Notes: generated from the letters alone by a model not told the origin. A stretch of DNA of 64,000 nt from Mycobacterium sp. MBM (GCA_021648845.1 JAKJHY010000023.1:28357-92356); one strand, 5' to 3'; shown: positions 8,592 through 18,596, numbered from the stretch's first letter. Made by a program: numbers and translations.

Positions 8592-9797
8592 ATGGCCAGT
8601 TCGCTACCCGACAATCCCTCGCTGACCCGGCTGCGTGATACCGCCCGCCGCCTGCAGCGCGATATCGTCGCCGCCGACCGGGCCGCGCTGGCCCTGGTCC
8701 GCGAGCACCATCCGCAGCCCGACACCGCCTTGCGCGGCGACCACTTTGCGCTGCACGATGCCCACCTCACCGTGGCACGCCGGTACGGGTTCAGCGGGTG
8801 GCCGGCACTGGTGCACTACGTCGAGGCCGCCGCGGAACTGAGCGTCGACCCCGCCCGGTTCGACGAGACCGCCGCCGACCCCGCCGACCGGTTCTGTGCG
8901 CTGGCCACGCTGCGCTATGACGAGTCCGACGCCCCGCCCCGCCGACAGGCCGCCGCTGACCTCCTGCGCGCCGACCCTGGTCTGACTGGACATCACGTGT
9001 GGGCCGCCGCTGCGGCGGCGGATCCTGACGCGTTGTCCACCGTGCTGGGCGACGACCCGAAGCAGGCGTCGGCGCCCGGTGGCCCGTACGGCTGGACCCC
9101 GCTGATGTACCTGGCCTACGGACGTGCGCCCCAACACGACAGCCTGGAGGCGGCGCGTTTACTGCTCGACGCGGGCGCCGACCCGAACGCCGGCTACCTG
9201 TGGCGCGGGATGTCGACCCCGTTCACGGTGCTGACCGGCGTGTTCGGGGAGGGCGAACAGGGGCCTCGCCGCCAGCCCCGCCATCCGCGCGCCACCGAGC
9301 TGGCCGAATTGCTGCTGCGCCGCGGTGCCCACCCGGTCGATCAGCAGACCCTTTACAACCGGATGTTCCGGCCCGACGATTCGCATCTGGAGCTGCTGTT
9401 CGCGCACGGGCTGGCCGACGCCGGCCCCAGCCCGTGGGAGCGCCGTCTCGGCGAGGCGATGGAAACCCGTGCGCAGATGTGGCAGCGACAGGTGGCCTGG
9501 GCCGCCGAGCACGGCTTCACCGATCGGCTGGCCCTGCTCGCCCGCCACGGTATCGACATCTCGGGTGTCGATCCGGTGATACCCCGCCTCCCAGACGACC
9601 CCAACACCCGCGATGCCGACGGGGCCACGGCCCTGCACCACGCGGCCTGGGCGGGCGACCTCGAGCTGATCGGGCGGCTGCTGGACGCCGGGGCCGACCC
9701 GACCCTGCGCGACACCCGCTTCGGCGCCACCCCGCGCGGCTGGGCCGAGCACGCCTACCAGGAGGAAGCCGCGGCGCTGTTCAGCCCAGATCGGTGA
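8592..9797 (+). CDS. Ankyrin-repeat protein
   Basis: A 401-residue protein, probably cytosolic since no signal peptide is seen. An N-terminal helical segment (LTRLRDTARRLQRDIVAAD, then a YGFSGWPALVHYVE element common in actinobacterial ankyrin proteins) precedes repeats. Clear ankyrin consensus is seen at YGWTPLMYLAYGR...LLLDAGADPN (about 165-200) and at DADGATALHHAAWAGDLELI...LLDAGADPTLRD (about 335-375), with degenerate repeats between. The ATG follows a strong GAGAGGAGG site. It overlaps the convergent next gene by 17 bases. Ankyrin repeats bind proteins; the partner and role are unknown. Confidence 0.8.
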   Translation: MASSLPDNPSLTRLRDTARRLQRDIVAADRAALALVREHHPQPDTALRGDHFALHDAHLTVARRYGFSGWPALVHYVEAAAELSVDPARFDETAADPADRFCALATLRYDESDAPPRRQAAADLLRADPGLTGHHVWAAAAAADPDALSTVLGDDPKQASAPGGPYGWTPLMYLAYGRAPQHDSLEAARLLLDAGADPNAGYLWRGMSTPFTVLTGVFGEGEQGPRRQPRHPRATELAELLLRRGAHPVDQQTLYNRMFRPDDSHLELLFAHGLADAGPSPWERRLGEAMETRAQMWQRQVAWAAEHGFTDRLALLARHGIDISGVDPVIPRLPDDPNTRDADGATALHHAAWAGDLELIGRLLDAGADPTLRDTRFGATPRGWAEHAYQEEAAALFSPDR

Positions 9798-10308
9798 TCG
9801 CGTCCGCGGTGCCATCGCCATCGGCGTCGGTGAACCGCAGGTCCCAGCGGCCGTCGCCGTCGCGGTCGACGTAGGCGGTGGCCCTGCCCTCGTGCCGGCC
9901 GAGCACCCGATCGGCCAGCCCGTCGCCGTCGACGTCCAGCAGCCGGTCGTCGGCCACGCCGTCGGCGTCGAAGTCGACCATCGGCCCGGCCCCACCTGCC
10001 GGGCCGACCTCCACCCCGTCGAGGCCGAACCAGCGCAGCTGGCCGGCCCGATCGAGCGCCACCGCCCAGGTGCCGGTGCCGTCATCGGTGTAATAGGCAG
10101 GCGCCGGGCCGTCCCGATCGTGCACCGCGTGATCGGCCATCCCGTCGAACGGCGGGCCGTCCAGATCGGCCAGGGCGTCATCGGCCCGGCCGTCACCGTC
10201 GAGGTCCAGTGCGAACCCGTCGAGCACCCCGTCGCCGTCCAAATCGACCGTCGGATCGGCCGACCAGATGTGCGCACCGCCGGACCCGTCACCCAGGCAG
10301 TAGTCCAT
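9781..10308 (-). CDS. Asp/Gly-rich repeat protein, Rv3906c-like
   Basis: A 175-residue, very acidic protein built of repeats of the type DxDGDGxxD (for example TVDLDGDGVLDG, ALDLDGDGRADD, LLDVDGDGLADR, YVDRDGDGRWD). This spacing of aspartates is typical of EF-hand-like or thrombospondin-type calcium loops, so calcium binding is likely but untested. No signal peptide or membrane segment is seen. Its place just downstream of pcnA on the same strand, with only 15 bases between, matches Rv3906c. A pcnA-9781 operon is likely. Confidence 0.75.
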   Translation of the reverse strand: MDYCLGDGSGGAHIWSADPTVDLDGDGVLDGFALDLDGDGRADDALADLDGPPFDGMADHAVHDRDGPAPAYYTDDGTGTWAVALDRAGQLRWFGLDGVEVGPAGGAGPMVDFDADGVADDRLLDVDGDGLADRVLGRHEGRATAYVDRDGDGRWDLRFTDADGDGTADAITDLG

Positions 10309-10323
10309 ACCTGTTCAGACGCA

Positions 10324-11775
10324 TCAGGACTGCTGCGCGTTCCACCAGCTGTGAAGTTCGGCGATCGCCTCGTCGTGCTCCAGGGGCCCGCGGTCCAGGC
10401 GCAGCTCCTTGAGGTGGTTCCACGCCTTGCCGACCAGCGGCCCCGGCGGGATACCGAGGATCTCCATGATGGCGTTGCCGTCCAAGTCGGGCCGCACGCG
10501 TTGCAGGTCCTCCTTGGCGGCCAGCTCGGCAATGCGCGCCTCGAGCTCGTCGTAGTTCGCCTGCAGCCGCGCCGCCCGGCGCTTGTTGCGGGTGGTGCAG
10601 TCGGCACGGACCAGCTTGTGCAGCCGGTCCAGCAGCGGGCCGGCATCGGTGACATAGCGGCGCACAGCGGAGTCGGTCCACCTGCCGTCCCCATAGCCGT
10701 GGAAGCGCAGATGCAGGTACACCAGCTGCGACACATCGTCGACCATCTGCTTGGAGTACTTCAGCGCCCGCATCCGCTTGCGGACCATCTTGGCGCCGAC
10801 CACCTCATGGTGGTGAAAACTCACTCCACCGTCCGGTTCGTGGCGCCGGGTGCCGGGCTTGCCGATATCGTGCAGCAGCGCCGCCCAGCGCAACACCAGA
10901 TCCGGGCCCGACGTCTCCAGGTCCATCGCCTGCTTGAGCACGGTCAGCGAATGCCAGTACACGTCCTTGTGCTGATGGTGTTCGTCGATGGCCATCCGCA
11001 TCTCACCGACCTCCGGCAGCACCACCGCACCCAAACCGGTCTGCACCATCAGGTCCACCCCGGCCACCGGGTCGGCGCCCAACAGCATCTTGTCCAGTTC
11101 GGCGGCCACCCGTTCCGGGGTGATCCGGGCCAGCTGCGGGGCCATCTCCAGCAGCGCCTCCAGCACCCGCGGCGCCACCGTGAACCCGAGCTGTGACACG
11201 AATCTCGCCGCGCGCAGCATCCGCAGCGGATCGTCACCGAAGGACACCTGCGGGGCCGCCGGAGTGTCCAGCACGCGCTCGCGCAACGCCGCCAAGCCGC
11301 CGAGCGGATCGAGGAAATCGGCCGGTCCCGCCTCGGTGATGCGCACCGCCATCGCGTTCACGGTGAAATCGCGGCGCACCAGATCGTCCTGCAGCCGGTC
11401 ACCGAAGCGAACCTGCGGATTGCGCGACACCTGGTCGTAGCTGTCGGCCCGGAACGTCGTGATCTCGAACCGGTGCCCGGCCTTGCCCACACCGACGGTG
11501 CCGAACTCGATACCGGTGTCCCACAGCGCATCCGCCCAGCCGCGCAGCAGCTTCTGCATCTGTTCGGGGCGCGCATCGGTGGTGAAGTCGAGGTCGGAAT
11601 ACAGCCGACCCAGCAGCGCATCTCGCACGCTGCCGCCGACCAGGTAGAGCTCGTGACCGGCCGCGGCGAACACCGCGCCGATATCGCGCAGGACGTCACC
11701 GTAGCTGTTCAGCGCGACCCAGGCCCCCGCCAGCAGTTCGGCATCGGCGGCATCATGGGTCGGGTCGGTCGGCAC
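10324..11775 (-). CDS. pcnA: CCA-adding tRNA nucleotidyltransferase / poly(A) polymerase family
   Basis: Class II nucleotidyltransferase, most likely the enzyme that builds or repairs the tRNA 3' CCA end. 483 residues. Catalytic head: LVGGSVRDALLGR followed by SDLDFTTDA with the two metal-binding aspartates; the RRDFTVNAMAV motif follows. An HD-type domain is seen in the C-terminal half (ALLHDIGKPGTR, and a histidine-rich FHHHEVVGA). The GTG at 11773-11775 is chosen because it gives the mycobacterial N-terminus (MPTDPTHDAADAELLAG). Upstream in-frame codons run into the mutT4 reading frame. The gene is divergent from mutT4, as in M. tuberculosis Rv3907c/Rv3908. Confidence 0.92.
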   Translation of the reverse strand: MPTDPTHDAADAELLAGAWVALNSYGDVLRDIGAVFAAAGHELYLVGGSVRDALLGRLYSDLDFTTDARPEQMQKLLRGWADALWDTGIEFGTVGVGKAGHRFEITTFRADSYDQVSRNPQVRFGDRLQDDLVRRDFTVNAMAVRITEAGPADFLDPLGGLAALRERVLDTPAAPQVSFGDDPLRMLRAARFVSQLGFTVAPRVLEALLEMAPQLARITPERVAAELDKMLLGADPVAGVDLMVQTGLGAVVLPEVGEMRMAIDEHHQHKDVYWHSLTVLKQAMDLETSGPDLVLRWAALLHDIGKPGTRRHEPDGGVSFHHHEVVGAKMVRKRMRALKYSKQMVDDVSQLVYLHLRFHGYGDGRWTDSAVRRYVTDAGPLLDRLHKLVRADCTTRNKRRAARLQANYDELEARIAELAAKEDLQRVRPDLDGNAIMEILGIPPGPLVGKAWNHLKELRLDRGPLEHDEAIAELHSWWNAQQS

Positions 11776-11871
11776 GTTCGGTGAGCCTAATCGGTCTCCC
11801 AACCCGGTAACGACCCGGCGACAGCAAGGCCACGACCGGCGCGTGTGGCGAGCAGGTAAACCCGCGGCAAC

Positions 11872-11877
11872 TACTAT
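11872..11877 (+). promoter_or_regulatory. -10 element TACTAT for leaderless mutT4
   Basis: TACTAT ends 7 bases before the GTG at 11885, so the transcript would start at or beside the start codon. No ribosome-binding site precedes the GTG, which supports leaderless translation. Confidence 0.55.
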
Positions 11878-11884
11878 CGCTTGG

Positions 11885-12664
11885 GTGTCGGACGGTGATA
11901 GTGCCAAGCCGCGACGGCGTCGAGGGCGTCGCCGCGGCCGCCGCTCTGCCGGCCCGCCAGAGGCCAACGCCGAACGCGCCCCCTCAGCAGGTGAGTCGAG
12001 CCCTGCGCAGGTGCAGAACCCGCAGCAACAGGCCAAACCCGGACAGCACCGCAAACCCCGGCCCGCCCGGCGGTCACCCGATCGGTTGCGCACCGTGCAC
12101 GAGACATCGGCCGGTGGCTTGGTCATCGACGGCCTGGACGGGCCCAAGGACACTGCGGTCGCCGCACTGATCGGCCGGATCGACCGGCGCGGCCGGATGC
12201 TCTGGTCGCTGCCGAAGGGGCATATCGAGGTCGGTGAGACCGCCGAGCAGACCGCCGTCCGCGAGGTCGCCGAGGAGACCGGCGTCCAGGGCAGTGTGCT
12301 GGCCGCACTCGGCAGCATCGATTACTGGTTCGTGACCGAGGGTCGTCGCGTCCACAAGACCGTGCACCATTACCTGATGCGCTTCCTGGGCGGTGACCTC
12401 TCCGATGAGGACATGGAGGTCACCGAGGTGGCCTGGGTTCCGCTGCGGGACCTGCCGGCCCGACTGGCCTACGCCGACGAGCGGCGCCTGGCCGTGGTGG
12501 CCGGTGAGCTCATCGACAAGCTGCACACCGAGGGTGAAGACGCGTTGCCGCCGCTGCCGCACAGTGCGCCGCGGCGGCGCCCGCAGACCCATTCGCACGC
12601 CCGCAACCGTCGCCCCGAGGATTCACCGCCCCGGCGTGCGAACGGCTGCGGTCCGGGCCAGTGA
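11885..12664 (+). CDS. mutT4: Nudix hydrolase MutT4
   Basis: A 259-residue Nudix hydrolase acting on a nucleoside diphosphate derivative; the exact substrate is not fixed by sequence. The Nudix box is intact: GHIEVGETAEQTAVREVAEE continuing to TGV, with the metal-binding REVAEE. The N-terminal 65 residues are basic and disordered-looking (RRRRGRRRGRR). The GTG start at 11885 is supported by an adjacent -10 element. The stop overlaps the GTG of the next gene by four bases (GTGA), so the two are translationally coupled. Confidence 0.9.
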   Translation: MSDGDSAKPRRRRGRRRGRRSAGPPEANAERAPSAGESSPAQVQNPQQQAKPGQHRKPRPARRSPDRLRTVHETSAGGLVIDGLDGPKDTAVAALIGRIDRRGRMLWSLPKGHIEVGETAEQTAVREVAEETGVQGSVLAALGSIDYWFVTEGRRVHKTVHHYLMRFLGGDLSDEDMEVTEVAWVPLRDLPARLAYADERRLAVVAGELIDKLHTEGEDALPPLPHSAPRRRPQTHSHARNRRPEDSPPRRANGCGPGQ

Positions 12665-15021
12665 GTTCTGCGCGGGTGCTGCGCGTCCTCACCGCCGCGG
12701 TCCTGCTGCTGCTGTTCGTCACCCCCGCCCTGGTACCGCGCGCCGCGGCGGGTGAACCCGGCGCCGCGACGTTCCTGACGCTGCGGATCGACCGCGTCTC
12801 CCCCGACACCGTCACCACCACGACGGGCTCGATCGTCACCGTCACCGGGACGGTCCGCAATGTCGGCGACCGGCCGGTCCGAGACGTGGTGGTGCGACTC
12901 GAACACGCACCCGCGGTCACCGGGTCGGCCGGTTTGCGCACCAATCTGTCCGGCAACCTCGATCAGTACGCGGCGGTCGGGCCGTTCATCACCCTCTCGA
13001 CCGAACTGCAACGCGGCCAGCAGGTGCCCTTCACGCTCACCTATCCGCTGCGCGGCACCGGCGAGCCCTCCCTGCAGATCGACGAGCCGGGGGTCTACCC
13101 GCTGCTGGTGAACGTCAACGGCACCCCGGACTACGGGGCGCCGGCCCGCCTCGACGACGCCCGCTTCCTGCTGCCCGTCCTGGGTGTGCCGCCCGACCCC
13201 GCCACCGGGGATGCCGAGGGCGTGTCGGCGGTGGTCCCACCGGACACCTCCCGGCCGGTCGGGATGACGGTGCTGTGGCCGCTGGCCGACCGCCCGCGGC
13301 TGGCCGCCGGGATCCCCGGCGGGACCACCCCGGTGCGTCTGCTCGACGACGACCTGGCGACCTCGCTGGCGCCGGGCGGTCGGCTGGACACCCTGCTTTC
13401 GGCGGCCGACTTCGCGACCAGCCCCCAGGTCGACCAGGACGGCGCCATGACCGGTGCGCTGTGCCTGGCCCTCGACCCCGACCTGCTCATCACCGTCAAC
13501 GCCATGACCGGCGGCTACGTCGTCAGCGACGACCCCAACGGCGGGCTGAACGCCGCCACCCGTCCCGGCACCGGCCAGGAGGCCGCCGTCGACTGGCTGG
13601 GCCGGCTCAAGACGCTGGCGCAGCGGATGTGCGTCACCCCGACCGTGTACGCCCAGGCCGACCTCGACGCGCTCCAGCGGGTCGGTGACACCGGCCTGAG
13701 CGTCGTCGCGACCCGCGGGGCCGCCGATATCGTCGACCAGATCCTGGGGGTGCGTTCGGTGCGCGGCGCCACCCTCATCGGCGACGGGCCGCTGACCGCA
13801 CCCGCGGTGACGCTGCTCGGCGCCCAGGGCCCGACCGTCGCGGTGGCCGCAGCGCCGCTGTCGGCCGGCGACACCGGCGCCGCCGACCTGGCCCCGCGGC
13901 GCAACTCGCTCGACGTCGTCACCGCCCCCTTCGATCCCGGCCTGGCGGCCGCGCTGGCCGGCCTCGGCGCCGCGCCGGTCACCCCCTCCTATCTCGACCA
14001 GGACCTCCGGATCCCGCTGCAGCACGATTCGCGCGCGGCCCGACTGCAGAATGCGATCGGGGCGCTGTTGTGGCGCGGCCTGGCACCCGACTCAGAACCC
14101 CGCACACAGATCACGATGCCGCCGTTGACCTGGGACCTGGCTCCCGATGAGGCCCAGCGGGTGCTGACGTCGGTGGCGACGGCCATCGGCGCGGGCCTGG
14201 CCTACCCGCGCCCGCTGCGCGCGGTGATCGCCGAAACTCCGCGGACGGCACCGGCCGTGCCGGTACCGGCACCCGAACCCGCCGCGGGCGCCCGCTTCGA
14301 CGACGGGGTGACCTCCGGCATCGCGGCCGTCACCGGCAGACTGTGGGGCCTGACCTCGGCGCTGACCGTGGACCAGCGCACCGGACTGACCGGCACCCAG
14401 TACACCGCCCCGCTGCGCGAGGACATGCTGCGCGCCCTCAGCCAATCGGTCCCCGCCGATACCCGCAATGCTGCTGCCCAGCAACGACTTTCCACCGTCA
14501 GCCGCACCGTTGCCGACCTGTTCGGGGCGGTCACGGTGGTGAATCCCGGTGGCTCCTACACCCTGGCCACCGAACGCAGCCCGCTGCCGTTGGCGCTGCG
14601 TAACGACCTGCCCGTGCCGATCCGGGTCCGGCTGCACATCTCGGCACCGCCCGGGATGACGGTCACCGATCCCGGTGAGATCGAACTGCCACCGGGCTTC
14701 CTGCCGCTGCGGGTGCCCATCGAGGTGCACTTCACCCAGCGATTCGCCGTCGATGTGAACCTGAGCACCGTGGACGGGTTGCCGCTCGGGGATCCGGTCC
14801 GGTTGTCGGTGCACTCCAACGCCTACGGCAAGGTGCTGTTCTTCATCACCCTCACCGGCGGTGCCATCCTGGCGCTGTTGGTCGGCCGGCGGCTGTGGCA
14901 CCGATTCCGCGGCGAACCCGACCGGGCCGACCTGATCCCGCCGACCCGGCGCCCCGATCCGCTGGACACCGCGCTGGCGCATGGCGCCGAGCCGACCCGA
15001 CGCGGCGAAGAGCCGCGATGA
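12661..15021 (+). CDS. DUF6049 family exported membrane protein, Rv3909-like
   Basis: A 786-residue protein with an N-terminal signal peptide (VLRVLTAAVLLLLFVTPALV, cut near PRAAAGEP), a very large extracytoplasmic region and one C-terminal membrane helix (about 728-745, VLFFITLTGGAILALLVGRRL), followed by a basic cytosolic tail. Early residues look like a CARDB-type beta domain (VTTTTGSIVTVTGTVRNVGD). Function is unknown. Its invariable linkage to MurJ suggests a cell-envelope role, which is inference. It overlaps mutT4 by four bases at its start and murJ by four bases (ATGA) at its end. Confidence 0.85.
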   Translation: MSSARVLRVLTAAVLLLLFVTPALVPRAAAGEPGAATFLTLRIDRVSPDTVTTTTGSIVTVTGTVRNVGDRPVRDVVVRLEHAPAVTGSAGLRTNLSGNLDQYAAVGPFITLSTELQRGQQVPFTLTYPLRGTGEPSLQIDEPGVYPLLVNVNGTPDYGAPARLDDARFLLPVLGVPPDPATGDAEGVSAVVPPDTSRPVGMTVLWPLADRPRLAAGIPGGTTPVRLLDDDLATSLAPGGRLDTLLSAADFATSPQVDQDGAMTGALCLALDPDLLITVNAMTGGYVVSDDPNGGLNAATRPGTGQEAAVDWLGRLKTLAQRMCVTPTVYAQADLDALQRVGDTGLSVVATRGAADIVDQILGVRSVRGATLIGDGPLTAPAVTLLGAQGPTVAVAAAPLSAGDTGAADLAPRRNSLDVVTAPFDPGLAAALAGLGAAPVTPSYLDQDLRIPLQHDSRAARLQNAIGALLWRGLAPDSEPRTQITMPPLTWDLAPDEAQRVLTSVATAIGAGLAYPRPLRAVIAETPRTAPAVPVPAPEPAAGARFDDGVTSGIAAVTGRLWGLTSALTVDQRTGLTGTQYTAPLREDMLRALSQSVPADTRNAAAQQRLSTVSRTVADLFGAVTVVNPGGSYTLATERSPLPLALRNDLPVPIRVRLHISAPPGMTVTDPGEIELPPGFLPLRVPIEVHFTQRFAVDVNLSTVDGLPLGDPVRLSVHSNAYGKVLFFITLTGGAILALLVGRRLWHRFRGEPDRADLIPPTRRPDPLDTALAHGAEPTRRGEEPR

Positions 15022-18000
15022 ACGCACCGCAACGCGTCCCGCGCGGGCACGGCACCCGCCGCCGGGCGGGGGGTGCCGGGGACCAGGCCCGGCGACCAGT
15101 CGAGGAACTGTCGGATTCCGCGGTGGTGTCCCGGTCCTGGGGCATGGCGTTGGCCACACTGGTCAGCAGGCTCACCGGGTTCGGCCGGATGGTGCTGCTG
15201 GCGCTGATCCTCGGCGGCCCGCTGCTGAGTTCGTTCACCGTGGCCAATCAGCTGCCGAACATGATCGCCGCCTTGGTGCTCGAGGCGACCTTCACCGCCA
15301 TCTTCGTTCCGGTCCTGACGCGTGCCGAACGCGACGATCCCGACGGCGGTGCCGCCTTCGTCCGGCGCCTGGTCACCTTGGCCACCGCGCTGCTGATCGT
15401 GGCGACCGTCCTGTCGGTGGCGGCCGCACCGCTGCTGGTAGATCTGATGTTGGGCAGCGACCCCCTGGTCAACCGGCCGCTGACCACCGCATTCGCCTAC
15501 CTGCTGTTGCCCCAGGTGGTGTTCTACGGGTTGTCGTCGGTATACATGGCGATCCTGAACACCCGCAACGTGTTCGGGCCGCCGGCCTGGGCGCCGGTGC
15601 TCAACAACATCGTCGCGATCCTCACCCTTGGGGTGTATGTGTTGGTGCCCGGCGAGCTGTCGATCGACCCGGTCGAAATGGGCAACGCCAAACTGCTGGT
15701 GCTGGGCATCGGCACCACCCTCGGTGTGGTGGCCCAGGCCATGATGCTGCTGCTGGCCATCCGCCGGGAGCGCATCAGCCTGCGACCGCTGTGGGGTATC
15801 GACGACCGGCTCAAACAATTCGGCATGATGGCCCTGGCGATGGTGCTCTACGTGCTCATCAGCCAGATCGGGCTGATCGTCGGCAACCAGATCGCCAGCG
15901 GCGCAGCGGCTTCCGGTCCGGCCATCTACAACTACACGTGGCTGATCCTGCAATTGCCGTTCGGCATCATCGGGGTGACGGTGCTGACCGTCGTCATGCC
16001 GCGGCTGTCCCGCAACGCCGCCGCCGGCGACGGCCCCGCGGTGCTGGCCGACCTGAACCTGGCGACCCGCCTGACCATGCTGATCCTCATCCCGATCGTC
16101 GCGATGATGACCGTCGGCGGGCCGGCCATCGGCAGCGCCCTGTTCGCCTACGGCAACTTCGGTCAGACCGACGCCGGCTACCTCGGGATGGCGATCACGC
16201 TCTCGGCGTTCACCCTGATCCCGTACACGTTGGTGCTGCTGCAGCTGCGGGTGTTCTACGCCCGCCAGCAGCCGTGGACCCCGATCGTGCTGATCCTGGT
16301 GATCACCGCGGTGAAGATCGCCGCATCGGTCGCGGTGCCGCACCTGGTGGCAGACCCGGGCATGGTCGCCGGCTATCTCGGGCTGGCCAACGGGCTGGGC
16401 TTCCTGGCCGGCGCCAGCGTCGGCTACCTGGTGTTACGGGCCAACCTGAACCCCCCCGGCGGTCGGATGATCAGCCTGGAGGTGCTGCGCACCATCCTGG
16501 TGACCATCGTCGCGTCGATGCTGGCCGGCCTGGCCGCCCACATCGTCGACCAGCTCCTCGGACTGGAGTCTCTGACCGAGCGGGGCGGGCTCGGTTCCCT
16601 GCTGCGGCTGCTGGTACTCGGCATCATCATGGTGCCGATCCTGGCTGCGGTGCTGTGGGCGGCCAAGGTGCCCGATGCGCTGGCAGTGGTTGCCGCACTC
16701 CGACGCCGGCTGCCTGGCCGCACGGCCGTGCCCGAGCCACCCACTTCCAGGCTCGATGGGCAACACGTCACGTACTCTGATCACAGCAATTCGCATCCGC
16801 TGCGGCCTTCACGCCCCCCGGCTGCCCGCCGGTACGGACCGCGCGCGGGGATTGCGGAGCAGCAGATGCCGAAAGGACCAGCGGTGAGCGATAAACCCGT
16901 GAGCGGTTCGGCGCCCGGGGCAGGTGCTCGACCTGGAACCGACCCCGAACCCGGCGCCACGACCCGCATACCGGTGACGCCTGATTCGCGGCCGTCGGCC
17001 GGCGATTTCCAGCCGGACACCGGTGGCTTCAGCTCGCGGCCCCCCGCGGATTACGGCGGCGACCCGACCCGCGAACCGTTGGCCTTCGATGCCCCGCGCG
17101 AGCCCGCGCTGGAGGCCGCCACCGCCGACGAGGACATCCACCTCATCCCGGGCGCCACCATCGCCTCCGGCCGCTACCGGTTGTTGGTGTTCCACGGCGG
17201 TCCGCCGCATCTGCAGTTCTGGCATGCCCTGGACACCGCGCTGGACCGGCAGGTGGCGCTGACCTTCGTCGATCCCGACGCCGTGCTGCCCGACAGCGAG
17301 CTGCAGGAAATCCTGACCCGCACCATGCGGCTGTCGAAGGTGGAGTCCCCCGGCATCGCCCGCGTGCTCGACGTGGCACGCACCGGTTCGGGCGGTCTGG
17401 TGGTGTCGGAATGGATCCGGGGCGGATCGCTGGCCGAGGTCGCCGAAACCCGGCCGTCCCCGATCGGCGGTGCCCGCGCCATCCAGTCGTTGGCCGCGGC
17501 CGCCGAGGCCGCGCACCGCGCCGGTGTCTCGTTGTCCATCGACGATCCGAGCCGGGTGCGGGTGAGCATCGAGGGCGATGTCGTGCTCGCCTTCCCCGCG
17601 ACACTGCCCGACGCCACCCCCGAGGACGATATCCGCGGTATCGGTGCCGCGCTGTACGCGCTGCTGATCAATCGCTGGCCGCTGCCGGATTCCGGGCTGC
17701 ACAGCGGGCTGGAGCCCGCCGATCTCAACGCCGCGGGCCAGCCCGTGGAACCGCAGTCCGTCGACCGCGAGATCCCGTTCCAGATCTCGGCGGCGGCGGC
17801 CCGCGCCGTCCAGGAGGACGGCGGCATCCGCACCGCACCGACCTTGCTCAATTTGCTGCAGCAGGCCACCGCGGTCGCCGACCGCACCGAGTTCATCGCC
17901 CCGCTCGAGGAGCGCCCGGCCGGCACCTCCGCCCGGCCGGGGCCCGCCGAGGCCGATCCGGAGGCGGCCGCGCGCCGCCGGAAGGGCATGATCATCGGCT

Positions 18001-18596
18001 TGGCCGCCGGCGGTGTGGTGGTGGTCGTCGCCCTGGTGATCCTGGCCACCGTGCTCAGCCGCATCTTCGGTGATGTGGGCGGCGGTATCGACCGTGACGA
18101 GCTCGGTTTGAACAATCCGACCACCTCCGCGGAGCCCGACGCGGGTAGCACCGTCAAACCGGTCCGCGCCACCGTGTACTCGCCCGAGGGTGAGGCCGAC
18201 GCGCCCGCCGAGGCGGGCCTGGCGATCGACGGGAACCCGTCGACGGTGTGGCCGACGGACACCTACTCCGACCCTGCGCCGTTCCCCGGGTTCAAGAACG
18301 GCGTCGGTTTGATGCTGCAGTTGCCCCGGCCGACCGCGATCTCCTCGGTGACCCTCAACGTCTCCAGCGTGGGCACCGCGGTGCAGATCCGCGGCTCGGA
18401 CACCGCGAACCCGGCCGCCCTCGAGGACACCACCGCGCTGACGGATCCGACCCCGTTGAAGAAGGGGTCCAACACCATCGAGATCGCCGATCCGCAAGCC
18501 ACTCCCTATCTGCTGGTGTGGATCTCCACGCTGGGAACCGTCGACGGCAAGAGCCGCTCCGATATTTCCGAGATCACCCTCGAATCGGCGTCCTGA
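15018..18596 (+). CDS. murJ: Lipid II flippase MurJ fused to a pseudokinase and an extracellular domain
   Basis: 1192 residues. Residues about 35-560 form the MurJ/MviN multi-helix flippase that moves lipid II across the membrane (AIYNYTWLILQLPFGIIGVT is a typical helix). After a Pro-rich linker, residues about 707-954 form a protein-kinase-like domain that is degenerate: no Gly-loop, no VAIK lysine, no HRD or DFG aspartate. A membrane helix (about 990-1017, GLAAGGVVVVVALVILATVL) precedes an extracellular discoidin-like domain. In mycobacteria PknB phosphorylates this pseudokinase, which then recruits FhaA (established knowledge); both genes are in this window. ATG at 15018 overlaps the previous stop. 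Confidence 0.94.
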   Translation: MNAPQRVPRGHGTRRRAGGAGDQARRPVEELSDSAVVSRSWGMALATLVSRLTGFGRMVLLALILGGPLLSSFTVANQLPNMIAALVLEATFTAIFVPVLTRAERDDPDGGAAFVRRLVTLATALLIVATVLSVAAAPLLVDLMLGSDPLVNRPLTTAFAYLLLPQVVFYGLSSVYMAILNTRNVFGPPAWAPVLNNIVAILTLGVYVLVPGELSIDPVEMGNAKLLVLGIGTTLGVVAQAMMLLLAIRRERISLRPLWGIDDRLKQFGMMALAMVLYVLISQIGLIVGNQIASGAAASGPAIYNYTWLILQLPFGIIGVTVLTVVMPRLSRNAAAGDGPAVLADLNLATRLTMLILIPIVAMMTVGGPAIGSALFAYGNFGQTDAGYLGMAITLSAFTLIPYTLVLLQLRVFYARQQPWTPIVLILVITAVKIAASVAVPHLVADPGMVAGYLGLANGLGFLAGASVGYLVLRANLNPPGGRMISLEVLRTILVTIVASMLAGLAAHIVDQLLGLESLTERGGLGSLLRLLVLGIIMVPILAAVLWAAKVPDALAVVAALRRRLPGRTAVPEPPTSRLDGQHVTYSDHSNSHPLRPSRPPAARRYGPRAGIAEQQMPKGPAVSDKPVSGSAPGAGARPGTDPEPGATTRIPVTPDSRPSAGDFQPDTGGFSSRPPADYGGDPTREPLAFDAPREPALEAATADEDIHLIPGATIASGRYRLLVFHGGPPHLQFWHALDTALDRQVALTFVDPDAVLPDSELQEILTRTMRLSKVESPGIARVLDVARTGSGGLVVSEWIRGGSLAEVAETRPSPIGGARAIQSLAAAAEAAHRAGVSLSIDDPSRVRVSIEGDVVLAFPATLPDATPEDDIRGIGAALYALLINRWPLPDSGLHSGLEPADLNAAGQPVEPQSVDREIPFQISAAAARAVQEDGGIRTAPTLLNLLQQATAVADRTEFIAPLEERPAGTSARPGPAEADPEAAARRRKGMIIGLAAGGVVVVVALVILATVLSRIFGDVGGGIDRDELGLNNPTTSAEPDAGSTVKPVRATVYSPEGEADAPAEAGLAIDGNPSTVWPTDTYSDPAPFPGFKNGVGLMLQLPRPTAISSVTLNVSSVGTAVQIRGSDTANPAALEDTTALTDPTPLKKGSNTIEIADPQATPYLLVWISTLGTVDGKSRSDISEITLESAS

